Part shown: positions 1-8,675 of the stretch, piece by piece
Position numbering within the stretch: the stretch's first letter is position 1
Layout of the letters: each line of letters opens with the position of its first letter
DNA from: Halochromatium roseum
GTDB taxonomy: Bacteria > Pseudomonadota > Gammaproteobacteria > Chromatiales > Chromatiaceae
Direction: 5' to 3'
NCBI RefSeq assembly: GCF_016653315.1
Contig: NZ_NHSH01000058.1
Location: forward strand, 1-62,923
DNA length: 62,923 bases
The notes under the pieces: model-generated
Databases searched by the model: none
What the model was told of the DNA's origin: nothing
What the model saw: the letters and a program-made list of their open reading frames with translations, nothing else
Translations under genes and position numbers: made by a program

Positions 1-126
1 CAACACGTTCAGAAATCGTGCTACTCGCATGGCTGATCAGGTGATCTTGGTCGTTGCAGGGTTGGCCAACCTCAAAAATAACTATGTTTTTCAATGAGAA
101 AACGATTATTATTTGGTCACAAGTCT
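1..126. repeat. Left copy of 126-bp terminal inverted repeat
   Basis: This stretch is base-for-base the reverse complement of 62797-62922 at the other end of the window. The identity stops at base 126 inside the gene that starts at 94, so the first 11 codons of that gene are part of the repeat. The sequence is AT-richer than the bulk of the window. Because both ends run into the same sequence, the likeliest explanation is that a repeat present at two or more genomic sites ended the assembly on both sides. A real inverted repeat flanking the segment is the alternative. Confidence 0.95.
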
Positions 127-825
127 ATTTCAAATGCAGATGGAAAATTGGTAGCCACGGTCACGGGTGAATATGTTCAGCCGGTGAGACTCTACTATCG
201 ACTAAAAGACAAACGTGCGGTAAAAAAAGTCTTTTCCAAGCTGAAATGCATGGATTATGATGCTAGTCGTGACAGATATGTCTGGCTTTATCAGAAAGAA
301 GCAAAAAAACTCACGTTTAAGTATTCTTATTCAGCCGTTCCAGCGGAACAGAGACCCGTTGTTATTGGTTCCTTTTTTTCCGAAAGTGCCGATGAGATGT
401 ACCTAGAAATCCGATCGATTGAAAGAGCCCTTGAGGGCATCGTTTTTTTTGATGCTTACATCAAACCCTATATGGCCCATGTCGATTCGATTAGCGTCAT
501 TAACAAGCTATTTTCGTTTGCTGAGCACACAATGGATTTTTCCGATTATTTTGATCAAGAGGTAACCATTAACCCCGAAGAATCGGCTCAGCAATTAAAG
601 GCTGATCTTAGTCAAGGAAAAACGCCTGAAACGTTAGAAAAACAATCGCTTCCTTTAGTGGAAAGGTTCCCTTCCTATTTTCATGAAGATGGGGTAACTC
701 CGTTAAAACTATTACTTCTCAGCAGGCAGACGATTGCCATTCAGCATTTTATGGGAAACACAGAATATACGTTGCATGATTACATGTTAGATATAGTCAA
801 TCGTGAAATCCAAAATCAGCAATAG
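94..825 (+). CDS. Hypothetical protein, AT-rich, probably acquired
   Basis: The 243-residue product is not recognised. It has no signal peptide, no clear membrane segment and no catalytic motif I can name; it is rich in Lys, Tyr and Phe with a mixed charged C-terminal half. An in-frame TAA at 79-81 limits the start to the ATG at 94 or later. No Shine-Dalgarno sequence precedes that ATG. Codon use is strikingly AT-rich (runs of aaa, ttt, tta) compared with the GC-rich genes from 991 onward, which points to horizontal acquisition. The first 11 codons lie in the terminal inverted repeat, so a second locus shares the 5' end. It could be a passenger gene of a mobile element, but no transposase is visible. 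Confidence 0.6.
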   Translation: MRKRLLFGHKSISNADGKLVATVTGEYVQPVRLYYRLKDKRAVKKVFSKLKCMDYDASRDRYVWLYQKEAKKLTFKYSYSAVPAEQRPVVIGSFFSESADEMYLEIRSIERALEGIVFFDAYIKPYMAHVDSISVINKLFSFAEHTMDFSDYFDQEVTINPEESAQQLKADLSQGKTPETLEKQSLPLVERFPSYFHEDGVTPLKLLLLSRQTIAIQHFMGNTEYTLHDYMLDIVNREIQNQQ

Positions 826-990
826 ATAGAACGGTTAAGGGTTAAGAGATACAACAAAATCGTCTCACCAAATTTCAAGCATGACATGAGCATTGAGGGC
901 ATAGTACGGGACCTCTGTAAGAAGGCGCTCTGATTTAGATAGCGATGATGGGCGGCGCGATGGCGCCCAGGTTGGACCTTTGCTTAGAGA

Positions 991-2442
991 TTGATGCCGA
1001 TGCCAGACCTGCCGCGACCCGATGAAGACCTGCTCCAGCGGCATCTGCGCGAGGTACGGCAGTTGCTGGCAAAACAGCAACTGGTTGAGGAGGTGACGCG
1101 GCGTCAGCGCATGCCGCATCAGCGACTGGTCGAGAACATCACCCATCGGCAAAATCTAGCGCGGCTGCAGCGCAAACTCGATCGTCTCCATCCGGCGGAT
1201 ATTGCGTACATCCTCGAGTCGCTGCCGTTGGATGAGCGGCTCTACCTCTGGGATCTGGTCAAGGCGGACAAGGATGGTGACATCCTGCTCGAGGTCTCAG
1301 ACGCGGTGCGCCCAAGCCTGCTCGAGACCATGGACCGCGACGAGATCAAGACCGCGGCCGAGGCCCTGGATGCCGATGAGCTGGCCGACCTGATCCCGGA
1401 TCTCCCAGCGGACCTCGCCCAAGAGGTCTTGACCGCACTCGATCAGCGCGAGCAGGCGCAGGTCCGCGAAGCGATGTCCTATGCCGAGGGCACGGTCGGC
1501 GCCTTGATGGACTTCGATCTGGTCAAGGTCCGCGAGGATGTGACGCTGGAGGTGGTGGCGCGTTATCTACGTCGTTTCGATGCCTTGCCCGATCATACCG
1601 ATAAGCTGTTCGTGGTCGATCGTGATGAGCGCTTGCGTGGCATCCTCACGCTTGAGGCGCTGCTCATCAACGAGCCAGAGACCCCCGTCAGCGCTGTGAT
1701 GCAGGCCAGTGAGCTGATCCTGTTTCGCGCCGAGGACGAGGCGCGCCAAGCATCCCATGCCTTCGAGCGCTACGATCTCGTATCGGTGCCGGTGGTCGAC
1801 AAACAGCGGCGTCTGGTCGCTAGGCTAACCGTCTCTGATGTGGTCGACTACATCCAAGAGGAGAACGAGGCCGAGATCCTCAGCCAGGCCGGTTTGGAGG
1901 AAGAGGAGGACATCTTCGCGCCGATCTTGCGTTCGGTGAAGAATCGCTGGGCTTGGCTCGCGATCAATCTGGTCACCGCGGTGATCGCCTCGCGCGTGAT
2001 CAATCTGTTCGAGGACTCGATCGCGCAGTTGGTCGCACTGGCGGCTTTGATGCCGATCGTCGCCGGCATCGGCGGGAACGCTGGCAATCAGACCATCACC
2101 ATGATCGTGCGCGCGATCGCGATGGGGCAGGTGCAGCCCTCGGCTTGGCGGCGGCTGATCGTTAAAGAGCTGGGCGTCGCGCTGATCAATGGTCTGGTCT
2201 GGGGCGGTGTGATCGGCGTCTTTGCCGGGGTGGTCTACCAGAATCTGCCACTGGGGGTGGTCATGGTCGCGGCGATGGCATTGAATCTGCTGCTTGCCGC
2301 AACAGCGGGCGTGCTGATCCCACTGCTGCGCCAACGGTTGGGTCGAGATCCCGCGCTCGGCAGCTCGGTGATGATCACGGCCCTGACCGACTCCGGTGGG
2401 TTCTTCATCTTCCTCGGGCTGGCAACGCTGTTTCTGTTGTAG
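991..2442 (+). CDS. mgtE: Magnesium transporter MgtE
   Basis: MgtE is a homodimeric inner-membrane Mg2+ channel gated by cytoplasmic Mg2+. The 483 residues show the family order: an acidic helical N domain (about 45-155), a pair of CBS domains (about 160-290), the long plug helix, and about five membrane helices from residue 310 to the end. The pore-region motif GIGGNAGNQT and the late TDSGGFF motif are intact. The annotated start is TTG at 991, with ATG at 994 giving one residue less. The first 40 residues are an Arg/Gln-rich extension longer than usual. The gene stands alone, convergent with the ABC operon that ends at 2544. Confidence 0.95.
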   Translation: MMPMPDLPRPDEDLLQRHLREVRQLLAKQQLVEEVTRRQRMPHQRLVENITHRQNLARLQRKLDRLHPADIAYILESLPLDERLYLWDLVKADKDGDILLEVSDAVRPSLLETMDRDEIKTAAEALDADELADLIPDLPADLAQEVLTALDQREQAQVREAMSYAEGTVGALMDFDLVKVREDVTLEVVARYLRRFDALPDHTDKLFVVDRDERLRGILTLEALLINEPETPVSAVMQASELILFRAEDEARQASHAFERYDLVSVPVVDKQRRLVARLTVSDVVDYIQEENEAEILSQAGLEEEEDIFAPILRSVKNRWAWLAINLVTAVIASRVINLFEDSIAQLVALAALMPIVAGIGGNAGNQTITMIVRAIAMGQVQPSAWRRLIVKELGVALINGLVWGGVIGVFAGVVYQNLPLGVVMVAAMALNLLLAATAGVLIPLLRQRLGRDPALGSSVMITALTDSGGFFIFLGLATLFLL

Positions 2443-2543
2443 AGCCTTGAGCGCTAGGCTGGCAGCTGGGGTCCGGAACCCATCATGAACATCATGAAGT
2501 GCGACTGGTGGATTTCGTTCAGTGCGAGTTGCACTGTCTAAGA

Positions 2544-3827
2544 TCAACCGAGCCGCCTGCCACTGTTGGCGTCGAACAGCAGGAGCTGCGCGGGGTCGAT
2601 GGCGAGTGCGATCTCGGCGTCGTCGCTTGCCTCGGTGTCGGCCGCGATGCGCGCGGTGACGCGCAACCGCCGCGGGCCGGCCGAATCCCCGCTCTGTTGC
2701 GCTGTTGTTTCGCGTTGGAGCGCGGGCACGGCGTTGCAGTCCGCCTCGACATCGAAGTGCACGAAAAGATCGGCGCCGAGCCATTCGACGAGATCGGCGC
2801 AGACGTTTAGCTCGCCTTCTAGTGGCTCGCCTTCTAGTGGCTCGCCTTTTTGTCGCCCGCGTTCTTGTCGCTCATTGTCTTTGGCATGCGCCTCGGCATC
2901 TTCGGCGCGCTGGAAATTTGCTGGACGTAAATGCTCTGGATGGAAGGACTCTGGGCGGAGCTGGGCTGAGCGAAAATGCTCAGGGCGAATTCCGGCAATG
3001 ACTGCCTCAGTGTTGGCGGGCAAGGCATCGCGTAACCCAGCCGGGATCGGCAGCGTAGTCATTGGCAGCCGCAGTTTCTCGCCCTCGATGCGCGCCGGCA
3101 GCAGGTTCATCGCCGGTGCGCCGATGAAGCCGGCGACGAACAGGTTCGCCGGGCGTCGATAGAGATCCTGCGGGCTGCCGACCTGTTGGATCTCGCCGTC
3201 GCGCAGCACGGCAATGCGATCACCCAGGGTCATGGCCTCGGTCTGGTCGTGGGTGACGTAGACCGTGGTGGTGCCAAGGCGCCGTTGCAGCGCTGCGAGC
3301 TGGTTGCGCATTTGCCCCCTGAGCTTGGCGTCGAGGTTCGACAGCGGCTCATCGAGCAGGAAGGCGGCCGGCTCACGGACGATGGCGCGACCCATGGCCA
3401 CGCGCTGGCGTTGTCCGCCGGAGAGTGCCGCGGGCTTACGATCCAACATCGACCCCAACTCTAGCAGCGCCGCCGCCTGCTCGACACGCCGATCGATCTC
3501 GGCGCGATCGCGCTTGGCAAGCTTGAGCGGGAAGGCCAGGTTGTCGCGCACGCTCATGTGCGGATAGAGCGCGTAGCTCTGGAACACCATGGCCATGTTG
3601 CGGTCTTTCGGATCACGGCCCGTGACCCTCTCATCGTCGAGGCGAATCTCGCCGCTGCTGGGCTGCTCGAGTCCGACGATCAACTTCAGCAGGGTGGACT
3701 TGCCGCAGCCAGACGGCCCCACCAGCACGAATAGCTCGCCGTCTTCAATGGTCAGGCTGGTCGGCTTGAGCGCCAGGGTGCCATCGGGAAAGCGCTTGGT
3801 CAGGTTTTCAACGCTGATGCTGGACAT
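2544..3827 (-). CDS. ABC transporter ATP-binding protein, MalK/UgpC type
   Basis: This is the cytoplasmic ATPase of a carbohydrate importer. The nucleotide-binding domain carries Walker [11 protein letters not shown]-loop FQSYALYPH, signature [12 protein letters not shown], Walker B AAFLLDEP and switch His in [10 protein letters not shown]. The C-terminal half is a TOBE regulatory domain starting near residue 235. At 427 residues it is about 60 longer than typical MalK/UgpC proteins. The excess is a low-complexity insert (about residues 285-345) containing repeated PEHLRP- and GEPLE-like units, encoded by a 15-bp DNA repeat. It is the last gene of the operon 6957 to 2544, 27 bp after the permease gene. 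The substrate cannot be read from sequence; the related Ugp, Thu and Ggt systems carry glycerol-3-phosphate, trehalose and glucosylglycerol. Confidence 0.93.
   Translation of the reverse strand: MSSISVENLTKRFPDGTLALKPTSLTIEDGELFVLVGPSGCGKSTLLKLIVGLEQPSSGEIRLDDERVTGRDPKDRNMAMVFQSYALYPHMSVRDNLAFPLKLAKRDRAEIDRRVEQAAALLELGSMLDRKPAALSGGQRQRVAMGRAIVREPAAFLLDEPLSNLDAKLRGQMRNQLAALQRRLGTTTVYVTHDQTEAMTLGDRIAVLRDGEIQQVGSPQDLYRRPANLFVAGFIGAPAMNLLPARIEGEKLRLPMTTLPIPAGLRDALPANTEAVIAGIRPEHFRSAQLRPESFHPEHLRPANFQRAEDAEAHAKDNERQERGRQKGEPLEGEPLEGELNVCADLVEWLGADLFVHFDVEADCNAVPALQRETTAQQSGDSAGPRRLRVTARIAADTEASDDAEIALAIDPAQLLLFDANSGRRLG
2811..2840. repeat. 15-bp in-frame tandem repeat in the ABC ATPase gene
   Basis: The unit ctcgccttctagtgg occurs twice without error and continues for eight more bases of a third unit. 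On the minus strand it encodes the GEPLE repeats in the regulatory domain insert. The unit length is a multiple of three, so copy-number changes would keep the frame. Confidence 0.9.
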
Positions 3828-3854
3828 GCTTCAGTCAGTCGTTAAGGCGCTCGC

Positions 3855-4697
3855 TCAGCCTTTCACCGCGCCGGCGGTCAGACCGGCGACGATGCGCCGC
3901 TGGAAGATCACCACCAGCAGCATCACGGGCACCGTCACCACGACCGATGCCGCGGCAATCGAGCCGGTCGGTAGCTCAAAGCGCGAGCTGCCGGTAAAGA
4001 AGGCGATGGCCGCTGGCACCGTGCGTGCGGCGTTGGTGGAGGTGAGCGCGGCGGCGAACAGAAAGTCGTTCCAGGCGAAGATGAACACCAGGATCGCGGC
4101 GGTGAACACACCGGGGGCGGCCAGCGGCACGATGATATAACGGAACGCCTGCAACGCTGTCGCGCCATCCACGCGTGCGGCCTGGTCCAAATCCCAGGGG
4201 ATCTCGCGGAAGAACGCGGCCAGGGTCCAGATGGCCAGCGGCAGGGTGAAGGTCATGTAAGGCAGGATCAGCCCTAGCCAGCTATCGTACAGGCCGAGCC
4301 CGCGCCACAGCTCGAACAGCGGGCCAATGATCGCCACCGGCGGGAACATGGCGATCGACAGCGCCGCCGCCAGCACCAGCTGCCGCCCGCGAAAGCGCAG
4401 CCGGACGATGGCATAGGCGGCGAACATCGCGCACAGCACCGACAGCAGGGTGGCGATGCTGGCAATGCCGATGGAGTTCCACAGCGCCGCCGGAAACTGA
4501 TCATCGCTGAAGATGGCCCGGTAATGCTCCAGGCTGATGCGCCGTGGCAGGAAACGCTGATCGTTGAGGTCGGCCGCCGGCTTCAGCGACAGCGATAAGA
4601 TCCAGGCCATCGGCAGCAGGGCATAGGCGATGATCAGCAGGCTGCCGACGCGCCAAAAGAGTTTATCGAGCAAGCTTCTGTCTGCCGTCATGATCAA
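3855..4697 (-). CDS. ABC sugar permease, MalG family
   Basis: Inner-membrane permease of the importer. The 280 residues have six predicted membrane helices and the cytoplasmic EAA loop (DQAARVDGATALQAF, near residues 183-197) that docks to the ATPase. The start ATG overlaps the stop of the MalF-type gene by 4 bp, indicating translational coupling. It partners with the permease at 4694-5686 to form the heterodimeric channel. Length and C-terminal position of the EAA loop are normal for MalG/UgpE. Substrate is not determinable from the sequence. Confidence 0.93.
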   Translation of the reverse strand: MIMTADRSLLDKLFWRVGSLLIIAYALLPMAWILSLSLKPAADLNDQRFLPRRISLEHYRAIFSDDQFPAALWNSIGIASIATLLSVLCAMFAAYAIVRLRFRGRQLVLAAALSIAMFPPVAIIGPLFELWRGLGLYDSWLGLILPYMTFTLPLAIWTLAAFFREIPWDLDQAARVDGATALQAFRYIIVPLAAPGVFTAAILVFIFAWNDFLFAAALTSTNAARTVPAAIAFFTGSSRFELPTGSIAAASVVVTVPVMLLVVIFQRRIVAGLTAGAVKG

Positions 4698-5686
4698 TCC
4701 TCAGCCGCGAAACTCGTGCCGAAGCCGCGCACGAATAGCACCGCGATGGCGACCACGCAGCCGAAGATCAGCACCGATACCGCGGAGCCCAGGCCCAGGT
4801 TCAGCCGCGTCACCAGGCTGTGGTAGCCGAGGATGGAGACCGTCTCGGTGTTCTGGGCGCCGCGGGTCTGCACATAGACCGTATCGAAGATGCGGAAGGC
4901 GTCGAGGGTGCGGAACAGGAGCGCCACCAACAGGGCGTTCTTCATCAGCGGCAGCCTGACGCGCACGAAGCGCTGGACTGCGTTGGCACCGTCCACACGT
5001 GCCGCGTCGAGCAGATCCTGCGGCACCAGCGTCAAGCCCGCGAGCAGCAGCAACGCCATGAAGGGGGTCGTCTTCCAGACCTCGGTGAGAATGATCACTA
5101 GGAACGCGGACCAGCGCTCCGCGAGCCAAGCCTGCTCAAGGCCAAGCCAGGGATTCACGAAGCCGGTCACCGGATCGAAGGCGAACTTCCAGGCCAGCGC
5201 GGCGACCACGGTGATCGTCGCATAGGGCACCAGCACCGAGGCGCGCAGGGTTCGACGCAGGAACAGCACCCGATGCATGACGAGCGCCAGCAGCATGCCA
5301 AGCACCAGTTCCAAGGCCACTGAGCCTAAGGTGATGATTAGGGTATTGAGCAAGGACTGCCACCAGACCGGCGAGGTCAGTACGCTCGCGTAGTTGGCGA
5401 GGCCAACGAAGGCGCGCTGATCCGGGAAGCGCAGATCGTAGCGGAACAGCGACAGCCAGAGCGCGTAGAGGATCGGGTAGGCGGTCACCAGTAGCATCGC
5501 CAGTACCGCCGGTGTGCATAACAGCCAGCCCAGGCGCTCCTCGGCGGGGTTGCGCAGGTGGCTGACAGGATTGCTCGGGGCATTGTTCGAGGCGTCGCTT
5601 GGGGCATTGATCGCCGTATTGCCGGCAAGGTCGCTGCCAGTAGGGCGTTCTGTGTCGCTCTCAATATCGCTCTTAACGTCGCTCAT
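4694..5686 (-). CDS. ABC sugar permease, MalF family
   Basis: Inner-membrane permease paired with the MalG-type protein. It has a 45-residue polar, Asn/Ser/Asp-rich N-terminal tail before the first membrane helix (starting near WLLCTPAVLAML), then six helices and the EAA loop DAARVDGANAVQRF. It overlaps both neighbours by 4 bp (5683-5686 and 4694-4697), so the solute-binding protein, MalF and MalG genes are translationally coupled. Overall length of 330 residues is closer to UgpA/ThuF than to E. coli MalF, which has an extra periplasmic domain. The hydrophilic tail is the only unusual part. Confidence 0.93.
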   Translation of the reverse strand: MSDVKSDIESDTERPTGSDLAGNTAINAPSDASNNAPSNPVSHLRNPAEERLGWLLCTPAVLAMLLVTAYPILYALWLSLFRYDLRFPDQRAFVGLANYASVLTSPVWWQSLLNTLIITLGSVALELVLGMLLALVMHRVLFLRRTLRASVLVPYATITVVAALAWKFAFDPVTGFVNPWLGLEQAWLAERWSAFLVIILTEVWKTTPFMALLLLAGLTLVPQDLLDAARVDGANAVQRFVRVRLPLMKNALLVALLFRTLDAFRIFDTVYVQTRGAQNTETVSILGYHSLVTRLNLGLGSAVSVLIFGCVVAIAVLFVRGFGTSFAAED

Positions 5687-6957
5687 AACAGGCCTTGCGA
5701 GTGCAGTGCACGCTCAAGCGTATTCCGCAGCCGCCTGAGGTCGCGCTCCGGCTCGATATCGGACATCGGATGCAGCGTGCGGCTGATAGCCAACGACAGG
5801 TCATTGTAAAGCGGGGAGCGTGGACGCTGCACTGCATCCTGCAGCGTTGCCCGCAGCAGGTCGGCGAAGGGGAAGGTCTCGCGCACCACCAGATCATCGT
5901 AGAGGGCGGCGGTGGTCGGCGGCAGTCCGCCGCGTTCGGCGGCGATGCGCTGGTTGTCGGCGCTGGCGATACAGGCGGCGGCGTCCAGCGCCAGTGCCGG
6001 GTAGCGCGAGAAGGCGCTGACGCCGAGGTTGATGCCGCCGATTGTGACGCGGCTTGGCTGGTCCGGGTCAACCGCTGGCCAGCGTGCCCAGCCCAGGTGC
6101 TGAGCGATTTGTGGCGCATTGTTTTGCGCGCTGGGCCAGACGTAGGTGTAGTTGAGCATGAACGCGGAGCCACCGGCCTCGAAGGCGAGTCGCGCCTGAT
6201 CCTCGCGGGCGTTAGCGAGCTCGGGACCGGTGGCCGGGGAGCGGGCCAGTCGCTGCATGATCGCGAGCGCTCGATGGGTCGGCCCCGGCGGCAATGCCGT
6301 GCCCTGGCCGTCGGCGCTGAGCACGGCGCCGCCGGCTGACGCCAGCAGCGAGACGAACAACACCGTCAGCCCTTCATAGCGCGCGCCCTGAGCCTGGATG
6401 CGGCCACCTTCGCCAATCCGCTCTGCCTGCTCGATCATCGCGTCCCAGGTCGCGGGCGGCGTCTCGACCCGATCTTTGCGATACCAGAGGAGCTGGGTGT
6501 TGGTCGTGAAGGGCGCGGCCCAGAGGCGATTCGCCCAGCGCGCGCTCTCGATCGTGGCCTCGATGCGATCAGCACTCGCGCGCCGGGCGAGTGCTTCGGG
6601 CCAGGGGATGATCCAGCCGGCGGCGGCAAACTCCGGCGTCCAGATCACGTCCATGCCAATGATATCGATTGCGGAATCGCCTGCCGCGAGCCGGCGCGCT
6701 AACTGTTCGCGCTGACGGTCGGCGTCGGCTGGCAGTGGCTGCAGCCTGATGCGATAGGCGCCGTCGGAACCCTCTGCGCAGCGCCGCGCCGCCTCAGCAA
6801 AGGCACCGGACGGCTCGTCGAAGACGTACCAGTTAAGCGTTGGCACCGCCGGCGTCTTGTTATCGCAGCCGCTCAGCAGGAGCAACAGCAGCAGGCAGAG
6901 GGCGACGGCCCTGGTCACGGCCAGGCGGCGACTAGGCTCAGCGGTGCGATCGGGCAT
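5683..6957 (-). CDS. ABC sugar-binding lipoprotein, family 1
   Basis: Periplasmic substrate-binding protein that delivers solute to the permeases. The start at 6957 is preferred over upstream in-frame codons (to 7083) because AGGAG lies 9 bp upstream and because it places a lipoprotein signal right after the start: Arg-rich n-region, a run of seven leucines, then lipobox LLLSGC. The mature part reads like a family 1 extracellular solute-binding protein (WYVFDEPSGAFAEAA near its N-terminus, later GGSAFMLNYTYVW). It is the first gene of the operon with MalF, MalG and MalK homologues and probably sits behind the promoter region 6958-7468. The 424 residues are a normal length. Confidence 0.88.
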   Translation of the reverse strand: MPDRTAEPSRRLAVTRAVALCLLLLLLLSGCDNKTPAVPTLNWYVFDEPSGAFAEAARRCAEGSDGAYRIRLQPLPADADRQREQLARRLAAGDSAIDIIGMDVIWTPEFAAAGWIIPWPEALARRASADRIEATIESARWANRLWAAPFTTNTQLLWYRKDRVETPPATWDAMIEQAERIGEGGRIQAQGARYEGLTVLFVSLLASAGGAVLSADGQGTALPPGPTHRALAIMQRLARSPATGPELANAREDQARLAFEAGGSAFMLNYTYVWPSAQNNAPQIAQHLGWARWPAVDPDQPSRVTIGGINLGVSAFSRYPALALDAAACIASADNQRIAAERGGLPPTTAALYDDLVVRETFPFADLLRATLQDAVQRPRSPLYNDLSLAISRTLHPMSDIEPERDLRRLRNTLERALHSQGLL

Positions 6958-7468
6958 ATCGCTATTCTCCTGCTGCACGGCGACGAGGTTGACTGATTGA
7001 TGAGCAGACGCCGTACTAGTGTGCGTGCACCGATGTTTGCATGGCTGCCACAGCACCTGTTTGCATGCCTGCCGCAGCACCATGAATCAGTTTACCAGCG
7101 GATGCAGCGCGTTGAGGGTCGGCGGTATTGAGCGTGGGTGCCGCGACAAGGTGTCGGCACCGATCATGCTTACAGACCCCTGTGCGGTCTCTTGCATGGG
7201 GTTGAAGGCGTTGTGCTTTTGCAGATGGCTTGAGCGTCCGGCAATACCCCGGCAATCAGATTCGCCGCGTCCAGAGCGGACCAGAGCGGATCTTGCCGAG
7301 ACGTTCGTCCAAACCTCATTGCAGGATGACCTGCCACAGTGCACACAACAACGTTGGTGTTGAATTGGCCCAACCCATGCTTGTTCAACCCTGACTAGAG
7401 CAAGAAGCCAGCAAGCTCATGCGCTTGCTGCAGTTGGCCAAGCGTTTGTTCGCGGAGAAGCTAAGCTG
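6958..7468. other. Intergenic region between ABC operon and kinase gene
   Basis: No convincing gene here. It separates the minus-strand ABC operon from the plus-strand kinase gene, so it should hold two divergent promoters, though I could not pick clear -35/-10 boxes. It contains a 24-bp imperfect duplication at 7035-7082 and a short direct repeat of ccagagcgga near 7266-7286. Confidence 0.6.
7035..7082. repeat. 24-bp imperfect tandem duplication
   Basis: Two adjacent 24-bp units beginning gtttgcatg differ at three bases. They lie in the divergent promoter region upstream of the ABC operon. Confidence 0.8.
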
Positions 7469-8197
7469 ATGACCACGAGGTCCCGTTCCAATAGTATCGC
7501 TAAGGTCGAGCCAGGAGCCCTCGATCCGAATCACGAACGCCTGACCGAGCTAGAGCGCCGTTCGCTGCTCGCGGAGCAAGCGCGTGAGCAGGCGCATAGC
7601 CTGCGCTCGCCACTGAGCGTGATCGAATTAGTCTTGGAGACGCTGCAGATCGAACTCGGGGAGGAGCGGGGTCGCGCAGAGCGGTTGCAACGAGTGCTCG
7701 ATGCGGTCTCGACCCTGTCGACGAATCTGACCCAGAGCGTCCGCTCAAATCGGTTTGCAGACGGCCCCAAGCGTCCGCTGGATGCTGCCAGGGTCGCCGC
7801 AGAGGTCGTCTTGGCGTTTGGCGGTCGTGTCGATATGAGTACGTCGAGGCATCTCGATGATGCGGCGTGGCTGGCTGAGGACGCGCCGGTGGTGCTAGCC
7901 GACGAACAAGGCTTGCAGGCAGCATTGGTGCATCTGTTACGGCTGATCGGCATCGGCAATACCTGTAATGGGGTGTGCGCGCAACAACCGTTGCTCAGCG
8001 TCCAGCAGGATCAGCGGAGACAGCGGCTGCGCCTGCGGTTGGTCAGTGAAGGCGAGCCAGACGTTCCGATCCCGGCCGAGCGGGCTGATTATCGGCTGAT
8101 GCTTAAAGCGGTCGAGCGCGTCGTGCGTGAGAGCGGCGGCGCATTGGTGCTAAGCCAGGATCACGCGACCCTTGAGCTGCCATTGGCGCAGTCCTGA
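7469..8197 (+). CDS. Degenerate sensor histidine kinase-like protein
   Basis: The 242-residue protein resembles only the kinase core of a histidine kinase. A HisKA-like helix carries AHSLRSPLSVIEL (about residues 46-58), matching the H-box pattern His-x-Leu-Arg-x-Pro-Leu. DEQGLQAALVHLLRLIG (about 142-158) sits where the ATPase N-box should be, but the Asn residues are missing and no G1/G2 glycine boxes follow, so ATP binding is doubtful. There is no sensor domain or membrane segment. A ggag element lies 12 bp before the ATG. Just downstream is a fragment of an NtrC-type regulator, so this may be the decayed partner of a two-component pair, or a phosphotransfer-only protein. Confidence 0.55.
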   Translation: MTTRSRSNSIAKVEPGALDPNHERLTELERRSLLAEQAREQAHSLRSPLSVIELVLETLQIELGEERGRAERLQRVLDAVSTLSTNLTQSVRSNRFADGPKRPLDAARVAAEVVLAFGGRVDMSTSRHLDDAAWLAEDAPVVLADEQGLQAALVHLLRLIGIGNTCNGVCAQQPLLSVQQDQRRQRLRLRLVSEGEPDVPIPAERADYRLMLKAVERVVRESGGALVLSQDHATLELPLAQS

Positions 8198-8465
8198 GCC
8201 TGTCCGCGGTTGCAGGGGAGGTGCAGCGGTGTCGCCTGTGCCGAGCGCTTGCAGTGGTGGCGTTGCAGCCTGGGCTACAGTGGGCTGGTGCGGTAGGACA
8301 TCCGGCATCTGTGCAAGAACATCTGTGCAAGCATTGGTGTCTTTCAGCCAGTTGTGGTTGATATCAACCGCTTGTGCGGCTGTGATCGACAGCGAATCGC
8401 TGTCAGCCTAACGTCAGTGCTCGATGCTCGGGTACGGTATCGTACGGTATCGAAGGCAGATGGGG

Positions 8466-8675
8466 GCTACCATTGGCCGGGTAAGGTGCGTGAGCTGCGC
8501 AATGTCGTCGAGCGCGCTGAACTGCTGGCGCGGGATCGCGTGTTTCCGATCGAGTGGCTACAACGTCACCGCTGCGGCGCGTGCGCTCGGCACCACCTGG
8601 GAGACACTGCGCTATCGCATCCAGAAATACGGCTTAGTGGATGTCTCGGCAGCGTCCGTGATGACGGGCCGATGA
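8466..8675 (+). pseudogene. Remnant of NtrC-family sigma-54 activator
   Basis: Only the C-terminal end of an enhancer-binding protein survives. One frame reads YHWPGKVRELRNVVERAELL (from 8468), the conserved end of the AAA+ sigma-54 domain. A second frame reads NVTAAARALG followed by TLRYRIQKYGL (to about 8640), a Fis-type helix-turn-helix. The frames differ and the normal linker between the two modules is missing, so an internal deletion with frameshift has occurred. Receiver and most of the AAA+ domain are absent. The 3' end overlaps the tail of the convergent nuclease gene. Confidence 0.75.

Noticed and set aside
1-126. Terminal repeat as the inverted ends of one giant transposon
   Set aside because: No transposase, resolvase or target-site duplication is visible and the enclosed genes are ordinary chromosomal ones; repeat-limited assembly is simpler.
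1825-2784. Long open frame on the minus strand across mgtE
   Set aside because: Arg/His-rich shadow of a clear MgtE gene; no family resemblance and it crosses the real gene's stop.
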